A stretch of DNA of 64,000 nucleotides from Thermolongibacillus altinsuensis (GCF_004341205.1 NZ_SLUL01000010.1:1-64000), one strand, 5' to 3'. Counted from the stretch's first letter, positions 7,734 through 17,729 are shown. A program made the numbers and translations. The notes: generated by a model not told the origin, from the sequence alone.

Positions 7734-10139
7734 TTAGCGTTCTACCCACATGATCACAACATTCCCTGCTTCTTCACAATCGATGAAAAATTTCCCGTTA
7801 TTATATCGATCGACGAAACGAAGTTGAGCGACATCAATCGTTTCCGTTATCCCTTTTTCTGTCTTGATCACAATGGTATCTGTGTCCGATACAAAATCGC
7901 ATCCAATTAAACGATGCGGATTTGTTTTGATTTCTCGCAACATCACTTGACCGCGTTTCGCTCGAGAAGATTTTTCAAATTCAGATAGCGCCATTTTTTT
8001 AACTGCTCCTCTTTGCGTAGCAACAATGATCGCTTCGCCTTTCACTTGTTTACCGCTAATCACAAAGTCGCCATCTTTTAATTGAATTCCTTTCACACCG
8101 GCAGCACGGACACCGACTGCGCTGACTTCCTCTTCGCTAAACCATAAACCATAGCTGTAATGCGTAGCCAAGAATAAATCACGTGTGCCGTCTGTTTTAT
8201 ACACATCAACGACTTCATCGCCTTCTTTTAAGCGAATCGCCACAAGCGGTTTCGAATAGCGTTGCGCTTTATATTGGCTAAGCTCCGTTTTCTTAACCAT
8301 TCCAAATTTTGTGACGAATAACAAATAATCAGTCTCGAAATCTTTTACAGGAACACTCGCAACCAACTCTTCATCGCGATCGATCGGAATGAGGTTCGAA
8401 ATATGTTGGCCAAGATCTTTCCAGCGAATGTCAGGAAGTTCATGAACCGGGCAATATAAGTAATTTCCTTTATTCGTAAACAACAATAAAACATCGGTTG
8501 TATTCATTTCAAATTGCCCTAAAAGACGATCCGTTTCTTTGATTCCTAAATCTTGACCGTTCGATGCGGTATAAGAACGAAGGCTTGTTCGTTTAATATA
8601 GCCGTCTTTCGTTACTGTCACAATGACATCTTCGGATGGAATCATCACGTCCATTTCGATTTTAATCTCTTTAATTTCCTCTTCAATCACCGTTCTTCGC
8701 TCATCGGCATATGCCTTCTTCATTTTTCGCAATTCCGCTTTAATAACGGATAACAGCTTTTTCTCGCTTTCTAAAATGCTTGTCAGTTCATCGATTTTTT
8801 TCGCGAGCGTTTCCGCTTCCATTTTTAAATCAGCAATATCCGTATTTGTTAGACGATACAATTGTAAAGTGACAATCGCTTCCGCTTGCTCTTCGGTAAA
8901 TTCGTATTTGTTCATTAAATTGATTTTGGCATCCCGTTTGTCATGAGAAGAGCGAATCGTTGCGATCACATCATCTAGAATAGATAACGCCTTGATTAAC
9001 CCTTCAACAATGTGCGCGCGTTCTTTTGCTTTTTTTAATTCATACTTTGAACGATTGGTAACGACCTCTTTTTGATGTTCAATATAGGCATCTAACAGTT
9101 CCGGCAAACTAAGCAGCTTCGGACGGCGTTGATGGATGGCGACCATGTTAAAATTATACGGAATTTGTAAATCGGTATTTTTGTATAAGTAATTTAAAAT
9201 TCCTTCTGCATTTGCGTCTTTTTTCAATTCAATGACGATGCGAAGACCTGTTCGATCCGTTTCATCACGAACTTCTGCAATTCCTTCTAGCTTCTTCTCT
9301 GCACGCAACTCATCAATTTTTTTAACAAGATTGGCTTTATTCACTTCATAAGGGATTTCTGTAATCACAATCGCTTGTTTGCCGCCTTTTCCTTGTTCAA
9401 TCGTCGCTTTACCGCGAATAATAATTTTTCCTCTGCCTGTTTCATATGCGGTTTTGATTCCTTCTTTCCCTTGAATAATTCCTCCTGTCGGGAAATCAGG
9501 TCCATGCAGCACTGTCATTAAATCATCTACTGTGCAATTCGGATGATCAATGCGCATAATGACCGCATCAACGACTTCTCCTAAATGATGCGGCGGAATT
9601 TCGGTTGCATATCCTGCCGAAATCCCAGTTGAACCGTTCACAAGAAGGTTTGGAAACATCGCTGGCAAAACGACCGGTTCTTTACTGGTATCATCAAAGT
9701 TTGGCACAAATTCAACCGTTTGTTTATCGATATCGCGCAGTAATTCAGACGCGATGGCCGATAAACGCGCTTCCGTATAACGCATCGCCGCTGGCGGGTC
9801 CCCATCGATGCTTCCGTTATTTCCATGCATTTCAATTAAAATGTTTCGCAATTTCCAATCTTGGCTCATTCGCACCATCGCATCATAAACGGATGAATCA
9901 CCGTGCGGATGGAAATTCCCGATGACATTTCCGACTGTTTTAGCCGCTTTTCGAAACGGTTTATCAGCCGTATTTCCGTCGATATACATCGCATACAAGA
10001 TCCGGCGTTGAACCGGTTTTAATCCATCGCGCACATCTGGAAGCGCTCTCTCTTGAATGATGTATTTACTATATCGGCCGAATCGATCCCCTAGCACGTC
10101 CTCTAAAGGTAAATCTAACACTCGTTCCGTTTGCGCCAT
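7734..10139 (-). CDS. parC: DNA topoisomerase IV subunit A
   Basis: ParC (801 residues, close to the ~805 of B. subtilis) is the DNA-cleaving subunit of topoisomerase IV, which decatenates daughter chromosomes. The catalytic tyrosine is Y121 in AAMRYTEARLS. The quinolone-resistance region HPHGDSSVYDAMVR (residues 77-90) has the wild-type Ser at 82 and Asp at 86. The C-terminal third is the beta-pinwheel domain with repeats such as GYIKRTSL, GMVKKTEL and GAVKKMAL. It lies 4 bases behind parE on the same strand, so the two are co-transcribed and end at the 7.63-kb terminator. ParC rather than GyrA is favoured by pairing with ParE and by the MAQTERVLDLPLEDV start. Confidence 0.97.
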   Translation of the reverse strand: MAQTERVLDLPLEDVLGDRFGRYSKYIIQERALPDVRDGLKPVQRRILYAMYIDGNTADKPFRKAAKTVGNVIGNFHPHGDSSVYDAMVRMSQDWKLRNILIEMHGNNGSIDGDPPAAMRYTEARLSAIASELLRDIDKQTVEFVPNFDDTSKEPVVLPAMFPNLLVNGSTGISAGYATEIPPHHLGEVVDAVIMRIDHPNCTVDDLMTVLHGPDFPTGGIIQGKEGIKTAYETGRGKIIIRGKATIEQGKGGKQAIVITEIPYEVNKANLVKKIDELRAEKKLEGIAEVRDETDRTGLRIVIELKKDANAEGILNYLYKNTDLQIPYNFNMVAIHQRRPKLLSLPELLDAYIEHQKEVVTNRSKYELKKAKERAHIVEGLIKALSILDDVIATIRSSHDKRDAKINLMNKYEFTEEQAEAIVTLQLYRLTNTDIADLKMEAETLAKKIDELTSILESEKKLLSVIKAELRKMKKAYADERRTVIEEEIKEIKIEMDVMIPSEDVIVTVTKDGYIKRTSLRSYTASNGQDLGIKETDRLLGQFEMNTTDVLLLFTNKGNYLYCPVHELPDIRWKDLGQHISNLIPIDRDEELVASVPVKDFETDYLLFVTKFGMVKKTELSQYKAQRYSKPLVAIRLKEGDEVVDVYKTDGTRDLFLATHYSYGLWFSEEEVSAVGVRAAGVKGIQLKDGDFVISGKQVKGEAIIVATQRGAVKKMALSEFEKSSRAKRGQVMLREIKTNPHRLIGCDFVSDTDTIVIKTEKGITETIDVAQLRFVDRYNNGKFFIDCEEAGNVVIMWVER

Positions 10140-10143
10140 GTTC

Positions 10144-12117
10144 TTATTCCTCCTCTGCTGTCATCACATGCTCATTTTCTAAAATATTTACATCGTCCTC
10201 TAATCCGAAAGCGACGTTCGCTTCAATCCACTTGCGCCGCGGTTCTACTTTATCGCCCATCAGTGTCGTAACGCGTCGTTCCGCTCTTGCCGCATCATCA
10301 ATGCGCACACGAATAAGCGTGCGAGTTTCTGGATTCATCGTCGTTTCCCATAACTGATCGGCATTCATTTCTCCAAGACCTTTATAACGTTGGATGGTAT
10401 AGCCTTTGCCAACCTTTTTAATCGCTTCTTGTAATTGTTCGTCAGTCCAAGCATATTCGATGATTTCCTTTTTTCCTGCCTTTTTGCTCACTTTATAAAG
10501 CGGAGGCAACGCGATAAAGACTTTTCCTGCTTCGATTAATGGCCTCATGTAACGATAGAAAAACGTAAGCAAGAGAACTTGAATGTGCGCCCCATCCGTG
10601 TCCGCATCCGTCATAATGATGATTTTGTCATAGTTTACATCCTCAAGCGAAAAGTCTGCTCCGACTCCTCCGCCAATGGCATGGATGATCGTATTAATTT
10701 CTTCGTTTTTAAAAATATCCGTCAGCTTTGCTTTTTCCGTATTAATGACCTTGCCGCGCAACGGCAGTACCGCTTGAAAACGTCGATCGCGCCCTTGCTT
10801 AGCCGATCCTCCTGCTGAATCTCCTTCTACTAAAAACAATTCATTTTTTTGTGGATTGCGCGATTGTGCAGGCGTTAATTTTCCGCTTAATATGTTTTCT
10901 TTTCCTTTTCTTTTCTTTCCTGATCTCGCTTCTTCACGCGCTTTTCGAGCCGCTTCACGCGCTTGAAATGCTCGAATCGCTTTTTTAACGAGCATTGTGC
11001 TAATATCCGGATTTTCATGTAAGAAATACGTCAACTGTTCAGACACAATCGTTTCTACAGCCGAACGAGCTTCCGGCGTTCCCAATTTTCCTTTCGTTTG
11101 CCCTTCAAATTGCAGCAGCGCTTCCGGAATGCGAACGGACACGATCGCCGCTAACCCTTCACGAATGTCCGATCCTTCTAAATTTTTATCTTTCTCTTTC
11201 AACAGGCCGACTTTGCGCGCATATTCGTTGAAAACGCGCGTCATCGCTGTTTTTGCACCGGCTTCGTGCGTTCCACCATCTTTTGTACGGACGTTGTTGA
11301 CAAATGAGAGAATATTTTCGGAGTAACCATCATTAAATTGAAACGCAAATTCGACTTCAATTCCGTTTTGTTCTCCTGAAAAAAACACAACTGGATGAAG
11401 TGGATCTTTCTCTTCGTTTAAATATTCAACGAATGCTTCAATTCCGTTTTCATAATGAAAAACGTCACTCATTCCGGTCCGTTCATCGACTAATTCAATT
11501 TTCAGCCCTTTTAATAAAAAGGCAGATTCGCGTAATCGTTCGCTGAGCGTATCATATTGAAACGTTGTCGTGCTAAAAATGGTTGGATCGGGTTTAAAGT
11601 GAATCGTTGTTCCTGTTTTTGTAGTCGTTCCGATTTTCTCGAGTGTTGTTACCGGTTTTCCGCCATTTTCAAACCGTTGCTGATAAATAAAACCGTCGCG
11701 ATGGATGGTCACAACAAGCCATTCAGACAAAGCGTTTACTACGGACGCACCCACACCATGTAAACCACCGCTTGTTTTATAGCCGCCTTGCCCGAATTTT
11801 CCTCCTGCATGTAAAACCGTTAAAATCACTTCAGGTGTCGGTTTGCCAAGTTTATGCATTCCTGTTGGCATTCCTCTTCCTTCATCTTGTACACTAATAC
11901 TTTGGTCTTTATGTATTTTGACAAGAATATAGTTTCCGTAACCAGCTAGCGCTTCATCGACAGAGTTATCAACAATCTCATAAACAAGATGATGCAATCC
12001 TCGGCTATCGGTACTGCCAATATACATTCCTGGACGTTTTCGAACCGCTTCGAGCCCTTCTAACACTTGAATGGTATCTTCGTTATAATCAAGAAGTTGT
12101 TTTTCCGTCACACGCAT
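10144..12117 (-). CDS. parE: DNA topoisomerase IV subunit B
   Basis: ParE (657 residues; B. subtilis 655) is the ATPase subunit of topoisomerase IV. Visible parts are the GHKL ATP-binding site (EIVDNSVDEALAG, GGLHGVGASVVNAL), the transducer domain, and the Toprim domain with EGDSAGGSAKQGRDR and the metal-binding DADTDGAHI. The ATG at 12117 is very close to its GGGG ribosome site; the GTG two codons later is better spaced, so the exact start is uncertain. A TAAAAT -10 about 50 bases upstream fits a promoter. It heads the parE-parC operon, with yneT upstream as in Bacillus. Confidence 0.97.
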   Translation of the reverse strand: MRVTEKQLLDYNEDTIQVLEGLEAVRKRPGMYIGSTDSRGLHHLVYEIVDNSVDEALAGYGNYILVKIHKDQSISVQDEGRGMPTGMHKLGKPTPEVILTVLHAGGKFGQGGYKTSGGLHGVGASVVNALSEWLVVTIHRDGFIYQQRFENGGKPVTTLEKIGTTTKTGTTIHFKPDPTIFSTTTFQYDTLSERLRESAFLLKGLKIELVDERTGMSDVFHYENGIEAFVEYLNEEKDPLHPVVFFSGEQNGIEVEFAFQFNDGYSENILSFVNNVRTKDGGTHEAGAKTAMTRVFNEYARKVGLLKEKDKNLEGSDIREGLAAIVSVRIPEALLQFEGQTKGKLGTPEARSAVETIVSEQLTYFLHENPDISTMLVKKAIRAFQAREAARKAREEARSGKKRKGKENILSGKLTPAQSRNPQKNELFLVEGDSAGGSAKQGRDRRFQAVLPLRGKVINTEKAKLTDIFKNEEINTIIHAIGGGVGADFSLEDVNYDKIIIMTDADTDGAHIQVLLLTFFYRYMRPLIEAGKVFIALPPLYKVSKKAGKKEIIEYAWTDEQLQEAIKKVGKGYTIQRYKGLGEMNADQLWETTMNPETRTLIRVRIDDAARAERRVTTLMGDKVEPRRKWIEANVAFGLEDDVNILENEHVMTAEEE

Positions 12118-12251
12118 TCCCCTTTCAACTTAAAACAAGAACGTTTGTTTCTGTTTTTGACTTTTTCTATTTTAACATAGATTTATAAAACGTCCATTCT
12201 TATTTTTAACACTTTTAACACATAGGAAGAAAAAGAACGACCATCTCAACA

Positions 12252-12683
12252 TCAATGGTCGTTTTCCTTCTTACATGTGAGAGCATGTTCTACTTTAATA
12301 CAACGGTCCATCACTACAGTATACCCTTTTTCAGTTAAAAATTTATACGTTTCCTCATCGGCAATCCCTAATTGTGCCCAGAAAACATCGGCATCGATTT
12401 GAACAAATTCATGCGCCAATGGCAACAAATGCTCGGAGCGTCGAAAAATATTGACAATATCGACATGCCCATCAATATCGGTTAGTTTCTTTACTGCTTT
12501 AATGCCTTCCCATTCCTCGATCATCGGATTGACGGGAATAATTTCATAGCCGGCATCTTTCATCGCTTTCGCCACCATGTACGACGTCCGTTCCGGATTG
12601 TCCGATAATCCAACAACGGCGATGCGTTTCGCTTTTCGCAAAATTTCTCCGATTTCTTCTCGGCTTGGATTTGTAATTGGCAT
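12252..12683 (-). CDS. yneT: CoA-binding domain protein (YneT/YccU family)
   Basis: A 143-residue Rossmann-type CoA-binding protein. The glycine motif RIAVVGLSDNPERTSYMVAKAM (about residues 20-42) and the later DIVNIFRRSEHLLPL and WAQLGI blocks are typical of the YccU/YneT family. The family's biological role is not established. I place the start at the ATG at 12683, with AAGGAGAG nine bases upstream; a second ATG two codons earlier is too close. In Bacillus yneT sits beside parE and yneS (plsY), and the same neighbours occur here, which supports the assignment. It has its own gap before parE. Confidence 0.88.
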   Translation of the reverse strand: MPITNPSREEIGEILRKAKRIAVVGLSDNPERTSYMVAKAMKDAGYEIIPVNPMIEEWEGIKAVKKLTDIDGHVDIVNIFRRSEHLLPLAHEFVQIDADVFWAQLGIADEETYKFLTEKGYTVVMDRCIKVEHALTCKKENDH

Positions 12684-12886
12684 ATGCATTCTCTCCTTCG
12701 TTTTGTCTTTGCCGTACTATTTTCTCCAAGAATAAACAGAATCCTGCTAGCAGTTTTGAAATCGTTTGCAAAAAAAGAATCATTCAAACAACTGCTCGGC
12801 AACAGATTCGACGTCTGTCGCCGGCTCTTGATATGCAAAATTTTCGCACACGTACATTTCCTCCGCGGTTTCAATTGGAAATAAAG

Positions 12887-12915
12887 AAAAAGTTCACACT
12901 CCTTGTGAACTTTTT
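12887..12915. terminator. Bidirectional terminator between ribU and yneT
   Basis: AAAAAGTTCACA (12887-12898) pairs with TGTGAACTTTTT (12904-12915). On the minus strand it follows the ribU stop by about 60 bases and ends that riboswitch-controlled transcript. Confidence 0.85.
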
Positions 12916-12972
12916 CTTGACGTCCGACTTTTTTCAACATTTTGGATGGTCTCTTTTTAGAAGCCCTATGGA

Positions 12973-13554
12973 CTATGCATGATTCGTTGCCACTTGTTTT
13001 TGCAGCCACTGGTGCAAACGGACGAATACGAGCATAAATACAATCGTGATCATAGCTCCTTTCACTGCGTTAAACGGCAAGATAGCCGAAACAACCAGTG
13101 CTCTTGTTTCCGGCGCGCTCATCGCCGGGGCGCCTAGAAAGATCGTATACGCCGGCAAAAACACATAGTAGTTCAATATGCTCATCATCACCGCCATGAC
13201 AACTGTACCAATGACTAAACCAGCCAGCATTCCTTTTTTCGATTTTGTTTTGTGGTACACATAATACGTCGGCAAAATAAACGTAATCCCGGCCATAAAG
13301 TTGGCGATATGCCCGACCGGAACGCCGGTGGGACTGCCGACCATGAAATAATTCAGCACATTTTTTAACAATTCAACGAACACTCCCGCCAGCGGCCCGC
13401 ACAGAAGTGCAGCGATCAATGCCGGAACGTCGCTGAAATCCACCAATAAAAAGTTTGGAAATGGCGGAAGCGGAAAGTTTAACAGCATCAGCAAATACGA
13501 GATGGCACTAAATACCCCAATCAAGACAAGCGCGCGTATATTCATTTTTCTCAT
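12973..13554 (-). CDS. ribU: Riboflavin ECF transporter, substrate-binding subunit
   Basis: RibU is the membrane S component that binds riboflavin and works with the shared EcfA/EcfT energising module, encoded elsewhere. The 193-residue protein starts MRKMNIRALVLIGVFSAISYLLMLL and has about six hydrophobic segments. The family-typical region FPNFLLVDFSDVPALIAALLCGPLAGV follows helix 1. I start at the ATG at 13554 because AAGGAGAGGAG lies just upstream; the longer open frame runs back through the terminator and riboswitch and is not coding. It is a single-gene transcript regulated by the FMN riboswitch upstream. Confidence 0.95.
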   Translation of the reverse strand: MRKMNIRALVLIGVFSAISYLLMLLNFPLPPFPNFLLVDFSDVPALIAALLCGPLAGVFVELLKNVLNYFMVGSPTGVPVGHIANFMAGITFILPTYYVYHKTKSKKGMLAGLVIGTVVMAVMMSILNYYVFLPAYTIFLGAPAMSAPETRALVVSAILPFNAVKGAMITIVFMLVFVRLHQWLQKQVATNHA

Positions 13555-13628
13555 GTCGATTCTCCTCTCCTTCTCGTGATCCATCCTCACAAGAAGAAGG
13601 CTGCCAACTTTGAGCGTCAAATAAAAAA

Positions 13629-13652
13629 CCCTTAAGTGTTCACACTTAAGGG
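13629..13652 (-). terminator. Riboswitch expression-platform terminator
   Basis: CCCTTAAGTGT pairs with ACACTTAAGGG, followed on the minus strand by TTTTTTAT. It lies between the FMN aptamer and the ribU ribosome site, as expected for a transcription-terminating riboswitch that is active when FMN is bound. Confidence 0.85.
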
Positions 13653-13710
13653 AGAAAAAGGGCATGCTCAAATAGACGTTCGATCGCGCAACATTCGAAC
13701 GCCGGCAAAC

Positions 13711-13845
13711 CTTCATCTTCTCCCATCCAGACTATACTGTCGGCTCCGGACTCGCACCGGATCGTGCCTATGCGGCTCGCGGGCTGAGAAGCAAATTGCT
13801 TCATCACCGCCGGTCGGGAATTTCACCCTGCCCCGAAGATGAATC
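13711..13845 (-). promoter_or_regulatory. FMN riboswitch (RFN element) for ribU
   Basis: Read on the minus strand, the conserved RFN blocks appear in order: ATCTTCGGGGCAGGGTG, AATTCCCGACCGGCGGT, AGCCCGCGAG, GATCCGGTGCGAGTCCGG, AGCCGACAGTATAGTCTGG and ATGGGAGAAGATGAAG. The first and last pair to form stem P1. The variable arm GAAGCAATTTGCTTC is also visible. It precedes ribU, as in many Firmicutes. Confidence 0.97.
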
Positions 13846-13910
13846 GTATTATATTTTTTTTTAATATTATTATATAATTTCTTTATGCGTTATGTCTATC
13901 ATCAATGTAT

Positions 13911-14120
13911 ATAGATTCAAGTTGAGTTTCCGACACATCACATCATGAATAGAAGACCGCTTTTCTGCCATAGGCGGCAAGATTTTCCTTGCCGCCCCGG
14001 CGTGCTAGAAGCATGCCGATTCCGAACGTAAAACGCATGACAGACAAATTCATTTGTCTGATGGCGTTTTCGTTCGGAGAAGTGGCAGAAAAGCTTGTTT
14101 ATGTCAGAAAATTAAGCTTA
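13911..14120. repeat. Structured intergenic repeat, copy 1
   Basis: About 210 bases closely matching a second copy at 50431-50623. Outer arms share TTTCCGACA and GCTTTTCTGCCA in inverted orientation (13928-13971 against about 14091-14112). Inside are two further hairpins: GGCGGCAAG/CTTGCCGCC near 13974-13997, and a long one with CGAACG-AAAACGC against GCGTTTT-CGTTCG, closed by CAGACAAA/TTTGTCTG (about 14032-14076). It contains no coding frame and lies between divergent ribU and pepT. Confidence 0.85.
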
Positions 14121-14210
14121 CCATAATATAGTATATATTCAACATGATTTTTCATTTTTATGATAAAATAAAATAGGAAAAAGATAGTAAATAGTGAGGA
14201 GTTGACCATC

Positions 14211-15443
14211 ATGAAAAACGAAATCATCGAACGTTTTACGAAGTATGTTCAAGTTGATACCCAGTCTGACCCAAACAGCGATACTTGTCCATCCACTCCG
14301 GGTCAATGGACGCTAGCGAAAATGCTAGTAGAAGAATTAAAAGAAATTGGCATGGAAGAAGTAACGGTAGATGAAAACGGGTATGTGATGGCAACATTGC
14401 CGGCGAATACCGATAAAGATGTGCCAACCATCGGCTTTTTAGCCCATATGGATACGGCTCCCGAATTTACCGGCGCCAATGTAAAACCGCAAATTATCGA
14501 AAATTACGATGGCAACGATATCATATTAAATGAAGCGTTACATATTGTGCTTTCACCGAAAGATTTTCCGGAACTTGCGAACTACAAGGGCCATACGTTA
14601 ATCACCACTGACGGCACGACACTACTTGGCGCGGACAATAAAGCAGGAATCGCAGAAATTATGACAGCGATGGCCTACTTAATCCGGCATCCAGAAATTA
14701 AACATGGAAAAGTGCGCGTCGCGTTTACGCCAGACGAAGAAATCGGCAGAGGCCCGCACAAGTTTGATGTCGCTAAGTTCGGTGCTAAATTTGCATACAC
14801 GGTCGACGGCGGTCCGCTTGGCGAATTAGAGTATGAAAGCTTTAATGCAGCGGAAGCGAAAATCATGATCAAAGGAAAAAACGTCCACCCAGGCACGGCA
14901 AAAGGCAAAATGATCAATTCGATGAAAATCGCGATGGAATTTCACGGACAGCTACCTGCTAACGAAGCGCCGGAACATACGGAAGGCTACGAAGGATTTT
15001 ATCATTTGCTTTCCTTCCAAGGAAATGTCGAAGAAACAATGCTTCATTACATTATCCGCGACTTTGACCGCCAACAATTTGAAGCGCGCAAAGCAAAAAT
15101 GCAGGAAATCGCGGCAAAATTGCAAGAAAAGTACGGAAAAGAGCGAATCGTGATCGAAATGAAAGACCAATATTATAACATGAGAGAAAAAATCGAACCT
15201 GTCCGTGAAGTCGTCGATATCGCCTATGAAGCGATGAAAAACTTAAATATTGAGCCGAAAATTTCGCCGATCCGCGGCGGAACGGACGGTTCGCAGCTTT
15301 CGTACATGGGACTGCCGACGCCAAACATTTTCACCGGCGGCGAAAATTTCCACGGTCGCTATGAATACATTTCCGTCGACAACATGATCAAAGCAACGAA
15401 CGTGATTATTGAAATTATCAAGCTGTTCGAGCAAAAAGCGTAA
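14211..15443 (+). CDS. pepT: Peptidase T (tripeptidase)
   Basis: PepT is a zinc aminopeptidase of the M20 family that removes the N-terminal residue from tripeptides. At 410 residues it equals the B. subtilis enzyme. Metal ligands and catalytic residues are visible in [11 protein letters not shown] (H79, D81), [28 protein letters not shown] and the terminal [14 protein letters not shown]. The ATG at 14211 has GAGGAG 8 bases upstream; the in-frame TTG at 14202 does not. It is a single-gene unit ending in a strong terminator, and it is divergent from ribU across the structured repeat. Confidence 0.96.
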   Translation: MKNEIIERFTKYVQVDTQSDPNSDTCPSTPGQWTLAKMLVEELKEIGMEEVTVDENGYVMATLPANTDKDVPTIGFLAHMDTAPEFTGANVKPQIIENYDGNDIILNEALHIVLSPKDFPELANYKGHTLITTDGTTLLGADNKAGIAEIMTAMAYLIRHPEIKHGKVRVAFTPDEEIGRGPHKFDVAKFGAKFAYTVDGGPLGELEYESFNAAEAKIMIKGKNVHPGTAKGKMINSMKIAMEFHGQLPANEAPEHTEGYEGFYHLLSFQGNVEETMLHYIIRDFDRQQFEARKAKMQEIAAKLQEKYGKERIVIEMKDQYYNMREKIEPVREVVDIAYEAMKNLNIEPKISPIRGGTDGSQLSYMGLPTPNIFTGGENFHGRYEYISVDNMIKATNVIIEIIKLFEQKA

Positions 15444-15448
15444 CATAA

Positions 15449-15490
15449 AAGCTGGTTCCAAGCCACTGTTTGGAACCAGCTTTGTTTTTT
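15449..15490 (+). terminator. pepT terminator
   Basis: AAAGCTGGTTCCAA (15449-15462) pairs with TTGGAACCAGCTTT (15471-15484), followed by GTTTTTT. It starts six bases after the pepT stop. The following ~240 bases up to plsY hold only the plsY promoter region (TTACAATAAAA near 15682). Confidence 0.9.
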
Positions 15491-15734
15491 AATGTAGCTT
15501 TTTAGTTTTTGAATTCGTCCCTCGATGTTGATATATTTTATGTACGGCATCCATCACCTCTTCGGCTGTACGGAAAGAGTACAGATTGATTCACAATCGT
15601 CATCGTTCATTTCTTCCTTGTTAGGACTCGTATTTCTTCATCGAAAAAATAATCCTCCCTTCATTTTTTAAAAAACCATGTTACAATAAAAACATGCGAT
15701 ACATTGATTATTAGATTAGTAAAGGGTGCATGCC

Positions 15735-16322
15735 ATGTTAATAAAAGCATTACTCGTGATTACAGCGTATTTACTTGGATCGATTCCATTTGCCCTGATT
15801 GTCGGAAAAGTAGGTTACGGAATCGATATTCGCGAACACGGGAGCGGCAACTTAGGAGGAACGAATACGTTCCGTGTTTTAGGTGTCAAAGCTGGACTCA
15901 CGGTCACGATTGCAGATATTTTAAAAGGGACGCTTGCCGCAAGTTTGCCAATTTTATTTTCTGTTGATATTCACCCGCTGTTTACGGGATTGTTTGCCGT
16001 TATCGGACATACGTACCCGATTTTCGCTCAATTCCGCGGCGGAAAAGCAGTTGCTACGTCGGCAGGTGTATTATTATTCTATTCACCATTTCTGTTTGTG
16101 ACGATGTTAGCTTTCTTCTTTTTGATTCTTTATTTGTCAAAATATGTTTCTTTATCATCCATGTTAACAGGTGTATATGCAATTGTATACTCCCTTATTT
16201 TTACCGATGATCTTCCATTACTGGTTGTCGTCACATTATTAACGCTATTTATTTTTTATCGTCATCGCGCTAATATTAAACGTATCTTAAATAAAACTGA
16301 ACCAAAAGTGAAATGGTTATAG
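15735..16322 (+). CDS. plsY: Acyl-phosphate:glycerol-3-phosphate acyltransferase
   Basis: PlsY transfers an acyl group from acyl-phosphate (made by PlsX) to glycerol-3-phosphate, the first step of membrane phospholipid synthesis. The 195-residue integral membrane protein shows the three family motifs: [12 protein letters not shown] (motif 1), [13 protein letters not shown] (motif 2) and a C-terminal segment ending [14 protein letters not shown] (motif 3). I start at the ATG at 15735 with AAAGGG 8 bases ahead, not the GTG at 15726. It equals YneS of B. subtilis, which is also near parE. The methyltransferase gene follows 18 bases later on the same strand. Confidence 0.96.
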   Translation: MLIKALLVITAYLLGSIPFALIVGKVGYGIDIREHGSGNLGGTNTFRVLGVKAGLTVTIADILKGTLAASLPILFSVDIHPLFTGLFAVIGHTYPIFAQFRGGKAVATSAGVLLFYSPFLFVTMLAFFFLILYLSKYVSLSSMLTGVYAIVYSLIFTDDLPLLVVVTLLTLFIFYRHRANIKRILNKTEPKVKWL

Positions 16323-16340
16323 CTTAGAGGAGTGTCTTCA

Positions 16341-17699
16341 TTGCATTTACCAGCAGACTTCATTCAAAAAATGAACACGTTGCTTCAAGAAGAAGCAGAT
16401 CGTTTTTTTGCAACTTATCATGAAGAAAAAGTAAGTGGACTTCGCATCAATCCGCTAAAAATTTCGCGAGATGAGTTTTTGCGCATTTGTCCTTGGAACG
16501 TAGAAGCTGTACCGTTTTGTGAAACAGGCTTTTATTACGAAAACGATGTTCAACCTGGAAAACATCCGTATCATGCAGCAGGGCTGTATTACATTCAAGA
16601 ACCGAGCGCCATGTTTGTAGCGGAAGTATTGAAGCCGAGTCCTGGGGAAAAAGTTCTTGATCTTTGCGCTGCTCCTGGCGGCAAATCTACCCAGCTAGCA
16701 GCGATGATGAACAATACAGGATTTCTTCTTGCGAATGAAATTCACCCAAAGCGAGTCAAAGCTCTTTCAGAAAACATCGAGCGCTTAGGAATTACAAATA
16801 CAGTCGTCACAAATGAAACGCCTGAGAAACTCGCGACGCGTTTTGCGGGATACTTTGATAAAATTTTAGTGGATGCTCCTTGTTCGGGTGAAGGGATGTT
16901 TCGAAAAGATGAAGAAGCGATTCAATTTTGGAGTTGTGACCACGTCAAAAAATGCGCTGAAAAGCAGCGTTACATTCTCGAACATGCCTATGAAATGTTA
17001 AAAGAAGGCGGCATTCTCGTCTATTCCACTTGTACGTTTTCTCCTGAAGAAAATGAGCAAACGATTGAATCCTTTTTAAAACATCACCCGGATATGGAAC
17101 TGTTGCCGATTGAAAAAACCGATGGAATTCAAAATGGCGTCGTAGAATGGACGCAAGAAGGGCTAAAAGAAATCGTTTATACCGCTCGGCTATGGCCGCA
17201 CCATCTAAAAGGGGAAGGTCATTTTGTCGCCAAAATGAAAAAACATGGACCAACCAGTCCGTGGAATGGAAAAATCGCAAAGTCGAATGTATCCAGACAA
17301 ATGTTGCGCGATTATGAACAATTTGCGAAAACAACATTAAAAACGTCGATCAACCGTACGATTTACGCATTTCAACACCATTTATTTGCGCTTCCTGAAG
17401 ATTGTCCAAGTTTCGACGGTTTAAAAGTGATTCGCGCCGGACTCCATCTAGGAGAGCTAAAGAAAAATCGCTTCGAGCCAAATCACGCTCTAGCGATGGC
17501 TTTAACAATCGATGATGTTCAACATTACCTTCCATTATCAAACGAAGAAGCGATGAAATATATGAAAGGAGAAACGTGGCATACAGGACAGGATCGCGGG
17601 TGGTTGTTGGTTACGATTGAAGATTACCCGCTCGGTTGGGGAAAAGAAACGAAAGGAATCGTAAAAAATTTCTATCCAAAAGGATTGCGAATCGTTTAA
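16341..17699 (+). CDS. RsmF-type rRNA cytosine-C5 methyltransferase
   Basis: A NOL1/NOP2/Sun-family enzyme that methylates cytosine C5 in rRNA using S-adenosylmethionine. The SAM site is KVLDLCAAPGGKSTQLAAMM and the two catalytic cysteines are in VDAPCSGEGMFR and VYSTCTFSPEENE. A C-terminal RsmF/YebU-like RNA-binding extension of about 150 residues follows, ending GIVKNFYPKGLRIV. I prefer the TTG at 16341 (start MHLPADFIQKMN), because AGAGGAG at 16326-16332 overlaps the alternative GTG at 16332 but is well spaced for the TTG. It is probably co-transcribed with plsY and ends in the 17.7-kb terminator. Confidence 0.92.
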   Translation: MHLPADFIQKMNTLLQEEADRFFATYHEEKVSGLRINPLKISRDEFLRICPWNVEAVPFCETGFYYENDVQPGKHPYHAAGLYYIQEPSAMFVAEVLKPSPGEKVLDLCAAPGGKSTQLAAMMNNTGFLLANEIHPKRVKALSENIERLGITNTVVTNETPEKLATRFAGYFDKILVDAPCSGEGMFRKDEEAIQFWSCDHVKKCAEKQRYILEHAYEMLKEGGILVYSTCTFSPEENEQTIESFLKHHPDMELLPIEKTDGIQNGVVEWTQEGLKEIVYTARLWPHHLKGEGHFVAKMKKHGPTSPWNGKIAKSNVSRQMLRDYEQFAKTTLKTSINRTIYAFQHHLFALPEDCPSFDGLKVIRAGLHLGELKKNRFEPNHALAMALTIDDVQHYLPLSNEEAMKYMKGETWHTGQDRGWLLVTIEDYPLGWGKETKGIVKNFYPKGLRIV

Positions 17700-17729
17700 A
17701 GCTGTCTCCTCCTACGGAGACAGCTTTTA
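17698..17729. terminator. Bidirectional terminator
   Basis: AAAGCTGTCTCC pairs with GGAGACAGCTTT. It serves the rRNA methyltransferase (plus) and ypmS (minus), whose stop codons both touch it. Confidence 0.88.

Noticed and set aside
12560-13009. Minus-strand frames overlapping yneT and the ribU 3' end
   Set aside because: They cross the ribU terminator and overlap yneT in another frame; shadows of real genes.
13555-13716. N-terminal extension of ribU
   Set aside because: The extension runs through the riboswitch terminator and aptamer; the well-placed ribosome site at the 13554 ATG decides the start.
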